A stretch of 39,782 nt of DNA, taken from positions 1 to 39,782 of the forward strand of contig JAYUMV010000292.1 in the NCBI GenBank assembly GCA_043762265.1, in the 5' to 3' direction. This DNA comes from JANXLO01 sp043762265 (GTDB lineage: Bacteria; Armatimonadota; Chthonomonadetes; Chthonomonadales; Chthonomonadaceae). Below are positions 18,744-27,327 of this stretch, piece after piece; the stretch's first letter is position 1; each line of letters begins with the position of its first letter. The position numbers and the translations under genes were made by a program. The notes below the pieces were generated by a model. That model was not told the origin of the DNA. It did not search any database and saw only the letters and a list, made by a program, of their open reading frames with translations.

Positions 18744-19586
18744 ATGAAAACTACGATGGCGCGTGTCTGTACCTGGTCGGGAACGCGGCGGCGAGCCTCT
18801 GCGCCCCGCCGAACTCCCCAATACTACGGTTTGCACTATGAAGACGTTCATTTCCCGTCCGCAAATGCGGACCACGTCCGACTGTCCGGCTGGACGATTC
18901 CCGCCCAGGCGCCCCAAGGGATCGTGATCCTTTGCCACGGACATACCAGCACGCGCGCGCAACTGCTCGAAAAGGCGGTAATGCTGAACGCACATCATTT
19001 TACCACGCTCTTGTTCGATTTTCGCGCCCGTGGCCTCAGCGAGGGCCACCTTTGCACGCTGGGTGCGAGGGAGACCGACGATGTCCTCGGCGCAGTCGCC
19101 TTCCTCAAACAAAACGCCGCCTACAAAAACCTGCCCCTCGGTGCGTTGGGAGAGAGCATGGGCGGGGCGGCGGTCATTCAGGCCGCTGCCAGAACGCCGG
19201 CCCTGCGCTGCATTGTCACAGAGGCTTCTTATGCCTCCCTGGATCGCGTCGTGCAACAGCGGTTGGCGCTAGCGCTGGGGCCGTTCGCGCCCGCCGTCCA
19301 CGAAGTCTGCCGCCAGATCAGCGCGGATGAGATGGCGCTGCACATAGGCGACGTCTCTCCGGAGGCACAGATCCACAAAGTAAGCCCACGCCCGGTCTTT
19401 TTAATCACCGATGGCCTCGATCTGACGTGCCCTCGGCGCGAATCGGACCGCCTCTATGAGGCCGCCAACGGGCCGAAAGAGCGTTGGATCGCCTCGATCG
19501 CTCCGCACTGCATGGCCTTTCTGACTCAGCGCGAAGCGTATATAGACCGGGTCAGCGCCTTCTTTCGCGCAAACCTACATGCCTGA
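18744..19586 (+). CDS. Alpha/beta hydrolase
   Basis: 280 residues. A basic N-terminus is followed by the first core strands (IVILCHGHTSTRAQL, oxyanion region), FDFRARGLSEG, and the nucleophile elbow LGALGESMGG with S138. The acid is probably D223 or D226 in ITDGLDLTCP and the base H255 in SIAPHCMAF. It resembles the YfhR/BEM46-like cytoplasmic or membrane-associated serine hydrolases; the substrate is unknown. No clear signal peptide. The ATG at 18744 lies 5 bases after a TATAAT box, so translation may be leaderless; ATG 18756 is an alternative. The stop is 5 bases from the end of the convergent pilT-type gene. Confidence 0.88.
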   Translation: MKTTMARVCTWSGTRRRASAPRRTPQYYGLHYEDVHFPSANADHVRLSGWTIPAQAPQGIVILCHGHTSTRAQLLEKAVMLNAHHFTTLLFDFRARGLSEGHLCTLGARETDDVLGAVAFLKQNAAYKNLPLGALGESMGGAAVIQAAARTPALRCIVTEASYASLDRVVQQRLALALGPFAPAVHEVCRQISADEMALHIGDVSPEAQIHKVSPRPVFLITDGLDLTCPRRESDRLYEAANGPKERWIASIAPHCMAFLTQREAYIDRVSAFFRANLHA

Positions 19587-19591
19587 TCGCA

Positions 19592-20653
19592 CTATTCACC
19601 GGCCAGAGCGCGGAACTCGTTCACGTTCGAGGCACGCGCGAGTGCGTCTTCGAAAGTAACGACTTTATTCACGACCAGGTGTGCCAACGACTGATCGAGA
19701 GAGATCATCCCGTGCCGCTGCCCGACCTGAATCAGCGATGCGATCTGGTGCGTCTTCCCCTCGCGAATGAGGTTTCGCACGGCGGGAATCGCGACGAGGA
19801 TTTCGAACACCGCGATACGACCCTGTCCATCGATGCGCTTCACAAGATTCTGGGAGACTACGCCGAGCAGATTCGCGGACATCTGCATCCGTACCTGCTG
19901 TTGTTGATGCGCCGGAAACACGTCGATGACCCGATCTACGGTCTGAATAGCGTCGGTCGTATGCAGGGTACCGAACACAAGATGCCCCGTCTCCGCCGCT
20001 GTAATGGCCAGTTTGATGGTCTCAAGGTCGCGCATCTCCCCCACCAGAATCACGTCCGGATCTTCGCGCAGCGCCGCTCGAAGCGCATTTGGAAACGAAA
20101 GCGTGTCTGTATCGAGTTCACGCTGATTGATCAAGGCCTGCATATCTGTGTGGACGAACTCGACGGGATCTTCAATGGTGATGATATGCAACGGATAGTT
20201 CCGATTGATATAGTCGATCATCGCCGCCTGCGTCGTCGATTTGCCGGAACCGGCCGGGCCGGTTACCAGGACCAGACCACGTGGACGCTCGGCAAACCGC
20301 TTGCAGATTTCCGGCAACTGCAGCGCATCTGCGGTCTTGATCTCGTAAGGAATCACGCGAAACGCGCCTCCCACGTTGCCCCGCTGTACATAGACATTGC
20401 CCCGAAAACGCGCCAAACCCTCGATCTCATAGGCGAAATCGAGTTCCAGTTCGTCGTGAAATCGCGTCTTTTGAATGTCCGAGAGGGGCGACATACACAA
20501 CATCCGCGCCTCTTCCGGAGTCAAAGGCTCGATATCCAAAGAGAGCAGGTCTCCGTAGATACGGATGAGAGGCGAACTATCGGCCTTGATATGCAGGTCA
20601 GAGCCTTCATTATAGACGCACGCTGCCAGTAGATCATCCAGGAGAACCAACAT
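19592..20653 (-). CDS. pilT: PilT-family type IV pilus retraction ATPase, copy 1
   Basis: 353 residues. N-terminal PAS-like domain with the ASDLHIKxxxPPLIR-type start (here GSDLHIKADSSPLIRIYG). Core ATPase: Walker A GPAGSGKS (Lys138, with A for T), Asp box ITIEDPVEFVH, Walker B VILVGEMRDLET, His box GHLVFGTLHT. The AIRNLIRE retraction motif is present as AVRNLIREGKTHQ. The ATG has CGGAGG just upstream. It is the third gene of a set of three PilT paralogues in tandem; the gap to the next copy is 92 bases. Cytoplasmic ATPase at the base of a type IV pilus. Which copy is the main motor cannot be told from sequence. Confidence 0.92.
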   Translation of the reverse strand: MLVLLDDLLAACVYNEGSDLHIKADSSPLIRIYGDLLSLDIEPLTPEEARMLCMSPLSDIQKTRFHDELELDFAYEIEGLARFRGNVYVQRGNVGGAFRVIPYEIKTADALQLPEICKRFAERPRGLVLVTGPAGSGKSTTQAAMIDYINRNYPLHIITIEDPVEFVHTDMQALINQRELDTDTLSFPNALRAALREDPDVILVGEMRDLETIKLAITAAETGHLVFGTLHTTDAIQTVDRVIDVFPAHQQQQVRMQMSANLLGVVSQNLVKRIDGQGRIAVFEILVAIPAVRNLIREGKTHQIASLIQVGQRHGMISLDQSLAHLVVNKVVTFEDALARASNVNEFRALAGE

Positions 20654-20745
20654 TCGCCTCCGTTTTCCGTCGTGGTCTTATCGCCGAAAATACCTCTGCG
20701 CGCCCCCCGCTTGCAGGAGGGAAGAGGCGCATCGTACGCACTTTT

Positions 20746-21831
20746 CTAGTTCGCCGAATCTGTCGCAATCCCTGCCCGTTCGGCTCGAATCTGAAATTCC
20801 AGGGGACTGGAGGTTTTGGCATAGGCATCTTCGTAATGGACCAGATTCCGCTTCACCAGTTCAAGCAGACTATTGTCGAGCGTCTGCATGCCGTACTGAT
20901 GGCCGGTCTGAATGTCCGTATTGATCTGATGCGACTTGCCCTCCCGAATGAGCGTCCGGATCGCATTCGTGCAGACCATCACTTCGAAGGCGGCGACTCG
21001 GCCGCCGCCCTCTTTCTTCACCAGAAGGGCCTGCGAGATCACCGCTTGCAGGACGGTCGCCAACTGCATCCGAACCTGCTGTTGCGCATCCGGCTCGAAA
21101 ACGTCGATGATACGGTCGATCGTCTGTGAAGCGTCCGTCGTATGCAGCGTCGCGAAAACAAGGTGGCCGGTCTCGGCAGCCGTGATCGCGAGTTGAATGG
21201 TTTCCAGATCGCGCATTTCGCCCACCAGGATGACATCGGGGTTTTGGCGCATCACATGCTTTAGCGCGGCGGCGAAGCTGTGCGTATCGGTTCCGACCTC
21301 GCGCTGATTGATGGCGCACTGCTTGTCACGGTGGACGTATTCGATCGGATCTTCGATCGTGACGACATGACCCGCTTTCGTTTCGTTGATGAGATCGATC
21401 ATCGCCGCGAGAGAGGTCGATTTGCCGGAACCGGTCGGTCCGGTTACCAGGACGAGCCCGCGCGGCAACATCGCGATCTCTTTGGCAACCTGCGGCATGC
21501 CCAGATCGTCGATGGATTTGATATTGAAGGGAATCACGCGCATGACCGCCCCGATATGGGACTGCTGACGAAAGATGTTGACTCGGAATCGGGCCAGCCC
21601 AGGCACGGAGTACGAGGTATCCAACTCCAGCATCTGCTGGAAACGTACCTCTTTCTCCGTGTTCATGACCGGGTGAATCAGGTCGTACATATCTCGGTCC
21701 AAGAGCGGCGGCATATCCAGACGCGTGAGATTGCCATGAATCCGCATGACGGGAGGCTCTCCCACCCGCAGATGCAGGTCCGACGCTTCGCGTTCCACCA
21801 GCAGATGAAGCAGTTCATCGATATGAATCAT
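20746..21831 (-). CDS. pilT: PilT-family type IV pilus retraction ATPase, copy 2
   Basis: 361 residues. N-terminal SDLHLRVGEPPVMRIHG, Walker A GPTGSGKS, Asp box VTIEDPIEYVH, Walker B VILVGEMRDLET, His box GHLVFATLHT and AIRTLIREGKSHQ. It looks the most canonical of the three. The ATG at 21831 is chosen because GAGGAG lies 8 bases upstream; a TTG at 21837 adds two residues. The C-terminus (QIRAERAGIATDSAN) is short. It lies between the other two copies, with a 130-base gap to copy 3, so all three may be in one transcript. Confidence 0.93.
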   Translation of the reverse strand: MIHIDELLHLLVEREASDLHLRVGEPPVMRIHGNLTRLDMPPLLDRDMYDLIHPVMNTEKEVRFQQMLELDTSYSVPGLARFRVNIFRQQSHIGAVMRVIPFNIKSIDDLGMPQVAKEIAMLPRGLVLVTGPTGSGKSTSLAAMIDLINETKAGHVVTIEDPIEYVHRDKQCAINQREVGTDTHSFAAALKHVMRQNPDVILVGEMRDLETIQLAITAAETGHLVFATLHTTDASQTIDRIIDVFEPDAQQQVRMQLATVLQAVISQALLVKKEGGGRVAAFEVMVCTNAIRTLIREGKSHQINTDIQTGHQYGMQTLDNSLLELVKRNLVHYEDAYAKTSSPLEFQIRAERAGIATDSAN

Positions 21832-21961
21832 CCACAAAACTCCTCACAGACAGGAAAAGGCAAAGTTGGAAGAGAGGTTGGACCCTCTCCTCTCCCTTCG
21901 CCTTCACCGTAGGATCTTCCTGCATCGAGCAGAGGACTGGAACCGCCAACACGGAGACGCG

Positions 21962-23125
21962 CTATCGCGTGGGAGCGCCGGGAACTCCCGGCATGCCAGG
22001 CATCGGCGGCGGACCTCCGCCGGGCGGCACGGGTCGGATTTCGCCCTTGGTCACCGCCATACGGATCATCTGCCGCAGTTCGGTATACGGGTTTGCGTTT
22101 GCCAGGGCATCCGCCTCCGTGATCTGGCCCGTCTTCACGAATTGCAACAGGGCCTGATTCATCGTCTGCATGCCCCAGTACGCCTCGATACCGGCCTGTC
22201 GGATCGCGCCGTAGATCTCATCGGAGGCGCCTTTTTCCAGCAGGTTAATGATAGTCGGAGTGACATCCATGACTTCAATGGCTGCAACGCGTCCCTGCCC
22301 GTCCGCTTTCGGAAGCAGTTTTTGCGAAAGGACGCCACGTAATGTGGTGGAGAGGCGCAGCCATAACATCGGGCGTTCGTGCGGCGCAAACATGTTGGAA
22401 ACGCGGTCGAGGGTCTCAGCGGCGCTCGCGGTGTGGACCGTCGCAAACACGAGGTGGCCGGTTTCCGCAGCCTGGAGCGCGATGTTCATGGTCTCCAGGT
22501 CGCGCATCTCTCCAATCAGAATGATGTCAGGAGCCTGGCGCAACACGTGTCTCAGCGCCACGTTAAAGTTATCGGTATCGATGCCGACCTCACGCTGACT
22601 CACGATCGCCTGTTTGTCCTTATGGACGAATTCGATGGGGTCTTCCAGCGTAATGATGTTGACCTTACGATTTTGATTGAGCAGATCGATCATTGCCGCC
22701 AGAGTCGTCGTCTTACCGGAACCCGTTGGTCCTGTGATGAGGACCAGGCCATTACGGTGCGTGGTAAACTCTTTCACCTTCGCGGGAACGCCCAGCTCTT
22801 CCAGTGAACGGATACGGGTCGGGATGAGGCGGCAGACAGTAGCGGGACCACCGCGCTGCTGATAAATGTTCATGCGAATACGGAGGCCTTCCCCTACCGA
22901 AAACGCCAGGTCCATTTCGTGATGCTGCTCGAAGACCGCCTGTTGGCGGGGCGTCATCTTACTATAGACCAGGTCGTGTACTTCCTCTTCGCTCAGAACA
23001 GGATGGTCCAGGGTAACGATCTTGCCGTGCTGCCGAATGGAAGGGATGGAATCGGATTTAATGAAGAGATCCGAAGCCTTCAATTCGCCTGCTACCAAGA
23101 TCATTTCATCGAGATCATATTTCAT
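21962..23125 (-). CDS. PilT/PilU-like ATPase, divergent copy 3
   Basis: 387 residues. N-terminal LKASDLFIKSDSIPSIRQHG, Walker A GPTGSGKT, Asp box ITLEDPIEFVH, Walker B IILIGEMRDLET, His box GHLVFATVHT: the ATPase core is intact. Two differences from its neighbours stand out. The AIRNLIRE retraction motif is replaced by TIINLLEKGASDE. The C-terminus has a Pro/Gly/Met-rich tail (GGGPPPMPGMPGVPGAPTR) not present in copies 1 and 2. It is first in the tandem set, with AAAGGAAAGGA upstream of its ATG. A PilU-like accessory role is possible. Confidence 0.9.
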   Translation of the reverse strand: MKYDLDEMILVAGELKASDLFIKSDSIPSIRQHGKIVTLDHPVLSEEEVHDLVYSKMTPRQQAVFEQHHEMDLAFSVGEGLRIRMNIYQQRGGPATVCRLIPTRIRSLEELGVPAKVKEFTTHRNGLVLITGPTGSGKTTTLAAMIDLLNQNRKVNIITLEDPIEFVHKDKQAIVSQREVGIDTDNFNVALRHVLRQAPDIILIGEMRDLETMNIALQAAETGHLVFATVHTASAAETLDRVSNMFAPHERPMLWLRLSTTLRGVLSQKLLPKADGQGRVAAIEVMDVTPTIINLLEKGASDEIYGAIRQAGIEAYWGMQTMNQALLQFVKTGQITEADALANANPYTELRQMIRMAVTKGEIRPVPPGGGPPPMPGMPGVPGAPTR

Positions 23126-23242
23126 AGATAGGTCCTTTCCTTTGGAACAGTGGACATAGTGGACACCGGTCTTGCCGGAACACCTCTTGCCTTCCCCAAC
23201 CCTCTATTTCCATAGGGAACCACAGGAATCCTCTTCGGTTCT

Positions 23243-24004
23243 TTACCTCGTCCGCCCCAGTTTTAAGTTTTCCTGATGACGTCTGGCCAGCAGATAGAGG
23301 CCGACGCCGCCCGCAAGCACGCTTCCGATCAGGATAAAGAGATACTGTAAGAACAGCGCGGGGGATTTCGACGCGATCGGTCCATTGGCCTCTGGTGGGT
23401 TTTGACCGTCGCCAGACGAGGAGGTTTTGCCGACGATTGGGTTGGAGGTATTGGGGGCATCCGGAATCAAGGCGGGCAGGTCTTTCGAATGCTCGTGGAT
23501 AGCGACTAAATAGTCGTAGATTCCGTCGGTCTTTGCCAGGGTGACATCCACTTCGGGGCTCCGGAAATTGGTGACCCCGTTGTACGGTACCAGATCGGAA
23601 GTCACAAATAGGATCTCCAGATGATCCCATGCCTGGAACGCTCGAAGATAAGGGGCCAACATCGGGGCGTTGTCGTGGAACTGCGGCGCCCCGGACACAG
23701 AGAACTCCACCCCTGTCTTGGGCGGAAACCTAACTGGATTGTCTGGACGCACGGACTTGTCGGCGATAGCAGGCGCTCCGCTCAACTTCCAACCCGACAC
23801 CGCAAGCAGTTTCTTGATTTCGCTCTGCACTTGAGTGTGCGGGACGATTTTGCGGTAAGACAGTCCAATGCGCGCCGACCCTGGACTCGTCTGGTGAATG
23901 AACAGAAAAACATCCGTGGGAGTGGAAGGACCTGTTTGCGGGGAAGATTGCTGGGAACGACCGGGTGCGACTGCCAGAAGGCTTGAGATACAGAGGAGAA
24001 ACAA
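23243..24004 (-). CDS. Secreted protein with C-terminal membrane anchor, function unknown
   Basis: Not recognised. A hydrophobic N-terminal segment (LLCISSLLAVAPGRSQQ) looks like a signal peptide with a likely cut after GRS/Q. A ~190-residue extracytoplasmic region follows, then one transmembrane segment near the C-terminus (YLFILIGSVLAGGVGLYLL) with a basic tail (ARRHQENLKLGRTR). This layout is that of a type I membrane protein. A Ser/Pro/Asn-rich linker precedes the anchor. The frame stays open to an ATG at 24118, but that lies inside tRNA-Ala, so a later start is likely; TTG 24004 is my choice, without a clear ribosome site, and ATT 24037 is another option. PilT genes follow 117 bases on. 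Confidence 0.6.
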   Translation of the reverse strand: MFLLCISSLLAVAPGRSQQSSPQTGPSTPTDVFLFIHQTSPGSARIGLSYRKIVPHTQVQSEIKKLLAVSGWKLSGAPAIADKSVRPDNPVRFPPKTGVEFSVSGAPQFHDNAPMLAPYLRAFQAWDHLEILFVTSDLVPYNGVTNFRSPEVDVTLAKTDGIYDYLVAIHEHSKDLPALIPDAPNTSNPIVGKTSSSGDGQNPPEANGPIASKSPALFLQYLFILIGSVLAGGVGLYLLARRHQENLKLGRTR

Positions 24005-24076
24005 AAAGCGAAAAGAGTCGAGGAAGACGGAGCGAATGGCCGACCGCCCTCGACAGGGAAAACCAGAACGATGATA

Positions 24077-24149
24077 TGGAGCGAAGGAGGCTCGAACTCC
24101 TGACCTCTTCAATGCCATTGAAGCGCTCTCCCAACTGAGCTACCGCCCC
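24077..24149 (-). tRNA. tRNA-Ala (anticodon GGC)
   Basis: A cloverleaf of 73 bases folds on the minus strand: acceptor GGGGCGG/TCGCTCC, D arm GCTC/GAGC, anticodon stem CTTCA/TGAAG with loop ATGGCAT (anticodon GGC, reading GCC), T arm AGGAG/CTCCT with TTCGAGC. The third acceptor pair is G3-U70, the alanine identity element. The discriminator is A. The 3' CCA is not encoded (bases following are TAT). It has its own promoter at 24201-24229. Confidence 0.95.
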
Positions 24150-24200
24150 ACGATGCGAGTAACGGAGGGCGATGGGGACGTCCTCCCTCGGTACGACGCT

Positions 24201-24229
24201 ATTATACTCCAATCCGGCGCGTTATGCAA
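24201..24229 (-). promoter_or_regulatory. Promoter of tRNA-Ala
   Basis: On the minus strand TTGCAT (24229-24224) and perfect TATAAT (24206-24201) are 17 bases apart. The start of transcription would lie about 45 bases before the mature tRNA. Confidence 0.8.
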
Positions 24230-24273
24230 GAGCAAAGGACCTGCCAGATCAAAAGAGGAATCGTCCCCCGCAA

Positions 24274-24302
24274 TTGCGAACCTTCCAACCACACCTTAGA
24301 TA
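24274..24302 (+). promoter_or_regulatory. Likely promoter of the DUF4432 operon
   Basis: TTGCGA (24274-24279) and TAGATA (24297-24302) are spaced by 17 bases, with transcription start predicted near 24309, about 24 bases before the ATG. Both boxes depart from consensus by one or two bases. Confidence 0.5.
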
Positions 24303-24332
24303 CATTTAAGTGGTGGGAGAACCGGAGACCAG

Positions 24333-25460
24333 ATGGCACAACTTTATGGCAATCGCTATGACAAAGCGGAATTATTGGCCCATGTAGGCGATATTTCTCA
24401 AGTAGCGCGTATTAAACCGTACCGCCTGATAGAAGGGCTGGAAGACGGCGTCCTGGCCCTCGATGTCACCACTGGCAGCGGCTTGGGCTATACGGTCTTG
24501 CCGGGCCGAGGTATGGACATCTCATCTGCAAGCTACAACGGTCGGTCGCTCGCGTGGAGATCAGCCACCACCGACACCCATGCCGCGCATTTCGACCATG
24601 AGGGCGAAAATGGCCGCGGCTGGCTCCGAGGGTTCTATGGCGGACTGGTCGTCACCTGCGGCCTGACCTGGGCCGGAGCGAATGCAACGGAGGATGGTCA
24701 GCAGTACGGCCTGCACGGACGCATAAGCAACTTGCCTGCGACCAATGTAAGTTGGGACGGGGAATGGGAGGGCGACGAGTACGTTATGACGGTGCGCGGC
24801 AAGATGCGGCAGGCGACCGTTTTCGGCGAAAACCTGCAACTGACCCGCACCATCACCTCCCGTTTGGGCGAGAAGCGGCTGTTTCTCCACGATGTTGTGG
24901 AAAATCTCGGATCACAGCGCACGGAACACATGATGCTCTACCACATCAACATCGGTTTCCCGGTGGTAAACGATCAGGCGCGCCTTTTAGCGCCGACAAT
25001 CACGGCAACTCCGCGCGACTCCGAGGCGATCAAAGGCCAGGATCGTTATACGCACTTTCAAGCGCCCGAAGCGGGTTTCCAGGAACAGGTCTATTTTCAC
25101 GAGTTCGCACAGGCCGAGGACGGACGTGTCACGACCGCCATCGTCGATGAGACGACTCCCTCCTCCGACAATAGCGATCCGGGCATTGGCGTCTACTGCA
25201 CGTACTCGCCTTCCGAGCTGCCGCGCTTTATCGAATGGAAGATGATGGGGTCCGGAACCTACGTGGTTGGAATGGAGCCTGCCAACTGTATGGTAATGGG
25301 ACGTCCGCACGATCGCGCAGAAGGCACACTTCAGTTCCTGGCCCCCGGCGAGAAGCGCGAATATCACCTTGAGATCGGCGTGCTTGCTGGCCCCGACGAG
25401 ATAGCGGCCCAAGAGCGAGCCTGTCGGACGGCCGTCGCTGCCCACACGCCAGGAGCCTGA
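24333..25460 (+). CDS. DUF4432 family protein (aldose 1-epimerase-like fold)
   Basis: 375 residues. The pattern GLGYTVLPGRGMDISSASYNGRSLAWRS near the N-terminus (split over residues 50-78) and the later YGLHGRISNLPA, LYHINIGFPVV and GMEPANC motifs fit DUF4432, a beta-sandwich family related to galactose mutarotase and YihR. Conserved His residues in GLHGR and YHINIG are probable catalytic or binding residues. No signal peptide. The ATG has GGAG upstream. A large membrane protein follows after 6 bases in an operon, suggesting sugar handling. The sugar is unknown. Confidence 0.85.
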   Translation: MAQLYGNRYDKAELLAHVGDISQVARIKPYRLIEGLEDGVLALDVTTGSGLGYTVLPGRGMDISSASYNGRSLAWRSATTDTHAAHFDHEGENGRGWLRGFYGGLVVTCGLTWAGANATEDGQQYGLHGRISNLPATNVSWDGEWEGDEYVMTVRGKMRQATVFGENLQLTRTITSRLGEKRLFLHDVVENLGSQRTEHMMLYHINIGFPVVNDQARLLAPTITATPRDSEAIKGQDRYTHFQAPEAGFQEQVYFHEFAQAEDGRVTTAIVDETTPSSDNSDPGIGVYCTYSPSELPRFIEWKMMGSGTYVVGMEPANCMVMGRPHDRAEGTLQFLAPGEKREYHLEIGVLAGPDEIAAQERACRTAVAAHTPGA

Positions 25461-25466
25461 CCCCTT

Positions 25467-27260
25467 ATGTCCGAACCGGAGGTAACCGAGCCGGAGGCCC
25501 AAACGCAATCGGCTTCCGTAACACCCGATGTGCGCCGACAGAACCGCATCGCCTGGGTCATCTCGACCCTGACGGTGTTGACAACGATCATCCCTTACCT
25601 CATCGGGGCGAGTAAGGCCGATGGGCGACGGTTCATGTGGCTCGGCTACAATCTGGACGACAGCTGCGTCTATCTCTCCTGGATGCGGCAGGCGGCGGAC
25701 GGGTCGTACCGGGCGCTGAATCTGTTCACGACCGATGCCCAGCACGGCATGGCCCTCAATCCGCTCTTTCTCATACTGGGTCGTCTGGCAGGCTGGACAC
25801 ATCTGCCCCTCATCGCGGTCTATCACGGATCGCGTCTCGTTTTCGGCCTTGTACTCTTACGAGTCGTCTGGAACTTTATCACGCTTACCGTCACCAATGC
25901 CCAGGCGCGTATCCTCGCGTTGCTCTTCGTCTGCTTCTCCGCGGGACTGGGCTGGCTGCCTAGTTGGGCGGGGAATCCGCTGATGCAGACCCCTGTAGAT
26001 CTGTGGCAACCGGAGGCGATCACCTATCTGTCCCTCTACCTCAGCCCTCTCTTCTGCGCCGCCATGGCGTTGCAGGTAGGAATTCTCACACTCCTCATGA
26101 TGGGCGCACGAACCGGAAAGATGCGCTACGCAGTTGGCGCTGGCCTCTGTGGTCTTGTTTTGGGCGCCATCCATACCTACGATATTCTCTCCCTCACGGC
26201 CGTCTGGTTGGTCTGCCTAATTTACTTGACCGTCTTCCCGCGTCAGGAAGAGAGATCGAACCGTGGCACGCCCTGGATACAGGCACTGGTCGCAGGGGCC
26301 ATCACTGTTCCTTCCATCCTCTATATCTACCATCAGTTGACTTCGGAGGCGGTATTCCGTGCCCGCGCCGAGGTTCCAACGCTCACCCCAGCTCTGACCT
26401 GGATATTGATGGGCTACGGATTAACATTTCTGCTCGCTCTGAGTGCCGCTTTCTTACTCCTAAAACACAAACAGAAATCTGCGGTGGCTGATTCTACGGC
26501 TACTGGAACAGCGTGGACTACCGGTCGGGATGCGAGCGCCCTGCTCATTATCTGGGCCGTCACCAATATCGTGGTCGCCTACCTGCCGACCACCTTTCAA
26601 CGCAAACTGATGCAAGGGGTGCATTTCCCTATCGCCATTCTGGCGGGAATCGGAGCCGTCTGGCTCCTTCAGCGCTTCAAACCGAATGCCCGCCCGTGGC
26701 AAGTCGCTTTCAAAATGGCGGTTCTCACCTTTGTCCTCAGCCTCACCAATCTCATCTTCTTGCAGCGTGACCTCGACAACTATGAAGAAAATCTTTCGCA
26801 GACCAAGCTGCAGCGTACTTATCTTCAAAACGGCGAGATCGCAGCGTTGGAGTGGGTACGGGACCACTCCGCAGAAGGGGATGCAGTTCAACCGCTGCCC
26901 TGGATCGCATCGGCAGGCGAGCGCTCCATCCGCAGTTCCGATGAGAGCGTCGCCTGTTTCACCCCAGGTCTAATTCATCGTCGCGTCTATTGCGGTCATT
27001 GGGGCGAGACGCCGGACTTTGGAGGCAAACTCAAGGATCTCCGCAACTTGGAGTTGGCAAAATCGACCGATGAGGAGAGGCGCGCCCTGCTCAAAAAAAT
27101 GAAGGTGCGGTTTCTGCTCTTCTCACAAAAATCGTCATCGGATACCTTTGCAGACGCGAATTTGCCTCTCTTTCGAGGCCGACTGCCGTTGCCGTCTTAC
27201 CTGACAAAAGTGTACAGCAACGACGATGCCGACGTGTACGAAGTATCGGCAGTTTTGTAA
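25467..27260 (+). CDS. Polytopic membrane protein, GT-C glycosyltransferase-like
   Basis: 597 residues. A hydrophilic N-terminus (1-28) is followed by about 11-12 transmembrane segments and a C-terminal extracytoplasmic domain (about residues 430-597). The first loop has LGYNLDDSCVYLSWMRQA, an Asp-Asp pair like the catalytic acidic residues in the first loop of GT-C transferases. The domain order (TM bundle then soluble end) matches that of the two GT-C-like genes at 10-14 kb, but similarity is only of layout. Ribosome site is weak (CCTTATG context); translation may be coupled to the gene 6 bases upstream. A strong terminator follows. Confidence 0.72.
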   Translation: MSEPEVTEPEAQTQSASVTPDVRRQNRIAWVISTLTVLTTIIPYLIGASKADGRRFMWLGYNLDDSCVYLSWMRQAADGSYRALNLFTTDAQHGMALNPLFLILGRLAGWTHLPLIAVYHGSRLVFGLVLLRVVWNFITLTVTNAQARILALLFVCFSAGLGWLPSWAGNPLMQTPVDLWQPEAITYLSLYLSPLFCAAMALQVGILTLLMMGARTGKMRYAVGAGLCGLVLGAIHTYDILSLTAVWLVCLIYLTVFPRQEERSNRGTPWIQALVAGAITVPSILYIYHQLTSEAVFRARAEVPTLTPALTWILMGYGLTFLLALSAAFLLLKHKQKSAVADSTATGTAWTTGRDASALLIIWAVTNIVVAYLPTTFQRKLMQGVHFPIAILAGIGAVWLLQRFKPNARPWQVAFKMAVLTFVLSLTNLIFLQRDLDNYEENLSQTKLQRTYLQNGEIAALEWVRDHSAEGDAVQPLPWIASAGERSIRSSDESVACFTPGLIHRRVYCGHWGETPDFGGKLKDLRNLELAKSTDEERRALLKKMKVRFLLFSQKSSSDTFADANLPLFRGRLPLPSYLTKVYSNDDADVYEVSAVL

Positions 27261-27272
27261 GTTGGGACATGG

Positions 27273-27311
27273 CAAAGCCCCCTATCCTCCAAGAGAAGAT
27301 AGGGGGCTTTG
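27273..27311. terminator. Bidirectional rho-independent terminator
   Basis: 14-base arms CAAAGCCCCCTATC (27273-27286) and GATAGGGGGCTTTG (27298-27311) around an 11-base loop, with T-rich sequence after the stem on each strand. It separates the membrane-protein gene (+) from the lipoprotein gene (-). Confidence 0.92.
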
Positions 27312-27327
27312 TTTGGAGCGGTGAAAG

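Noticed and set aside
18657..19256. 199-residue open frame opposite the alpha/beta hydrolase
   Set aside because: The plus-strand frame has the nucleophile elbow and other hydrolase motifs; this one has none.
19484..20632. 382-residue open frame opposite the first pilT gene
   Set aside because: Antisense to a gene with all PilT motifs.
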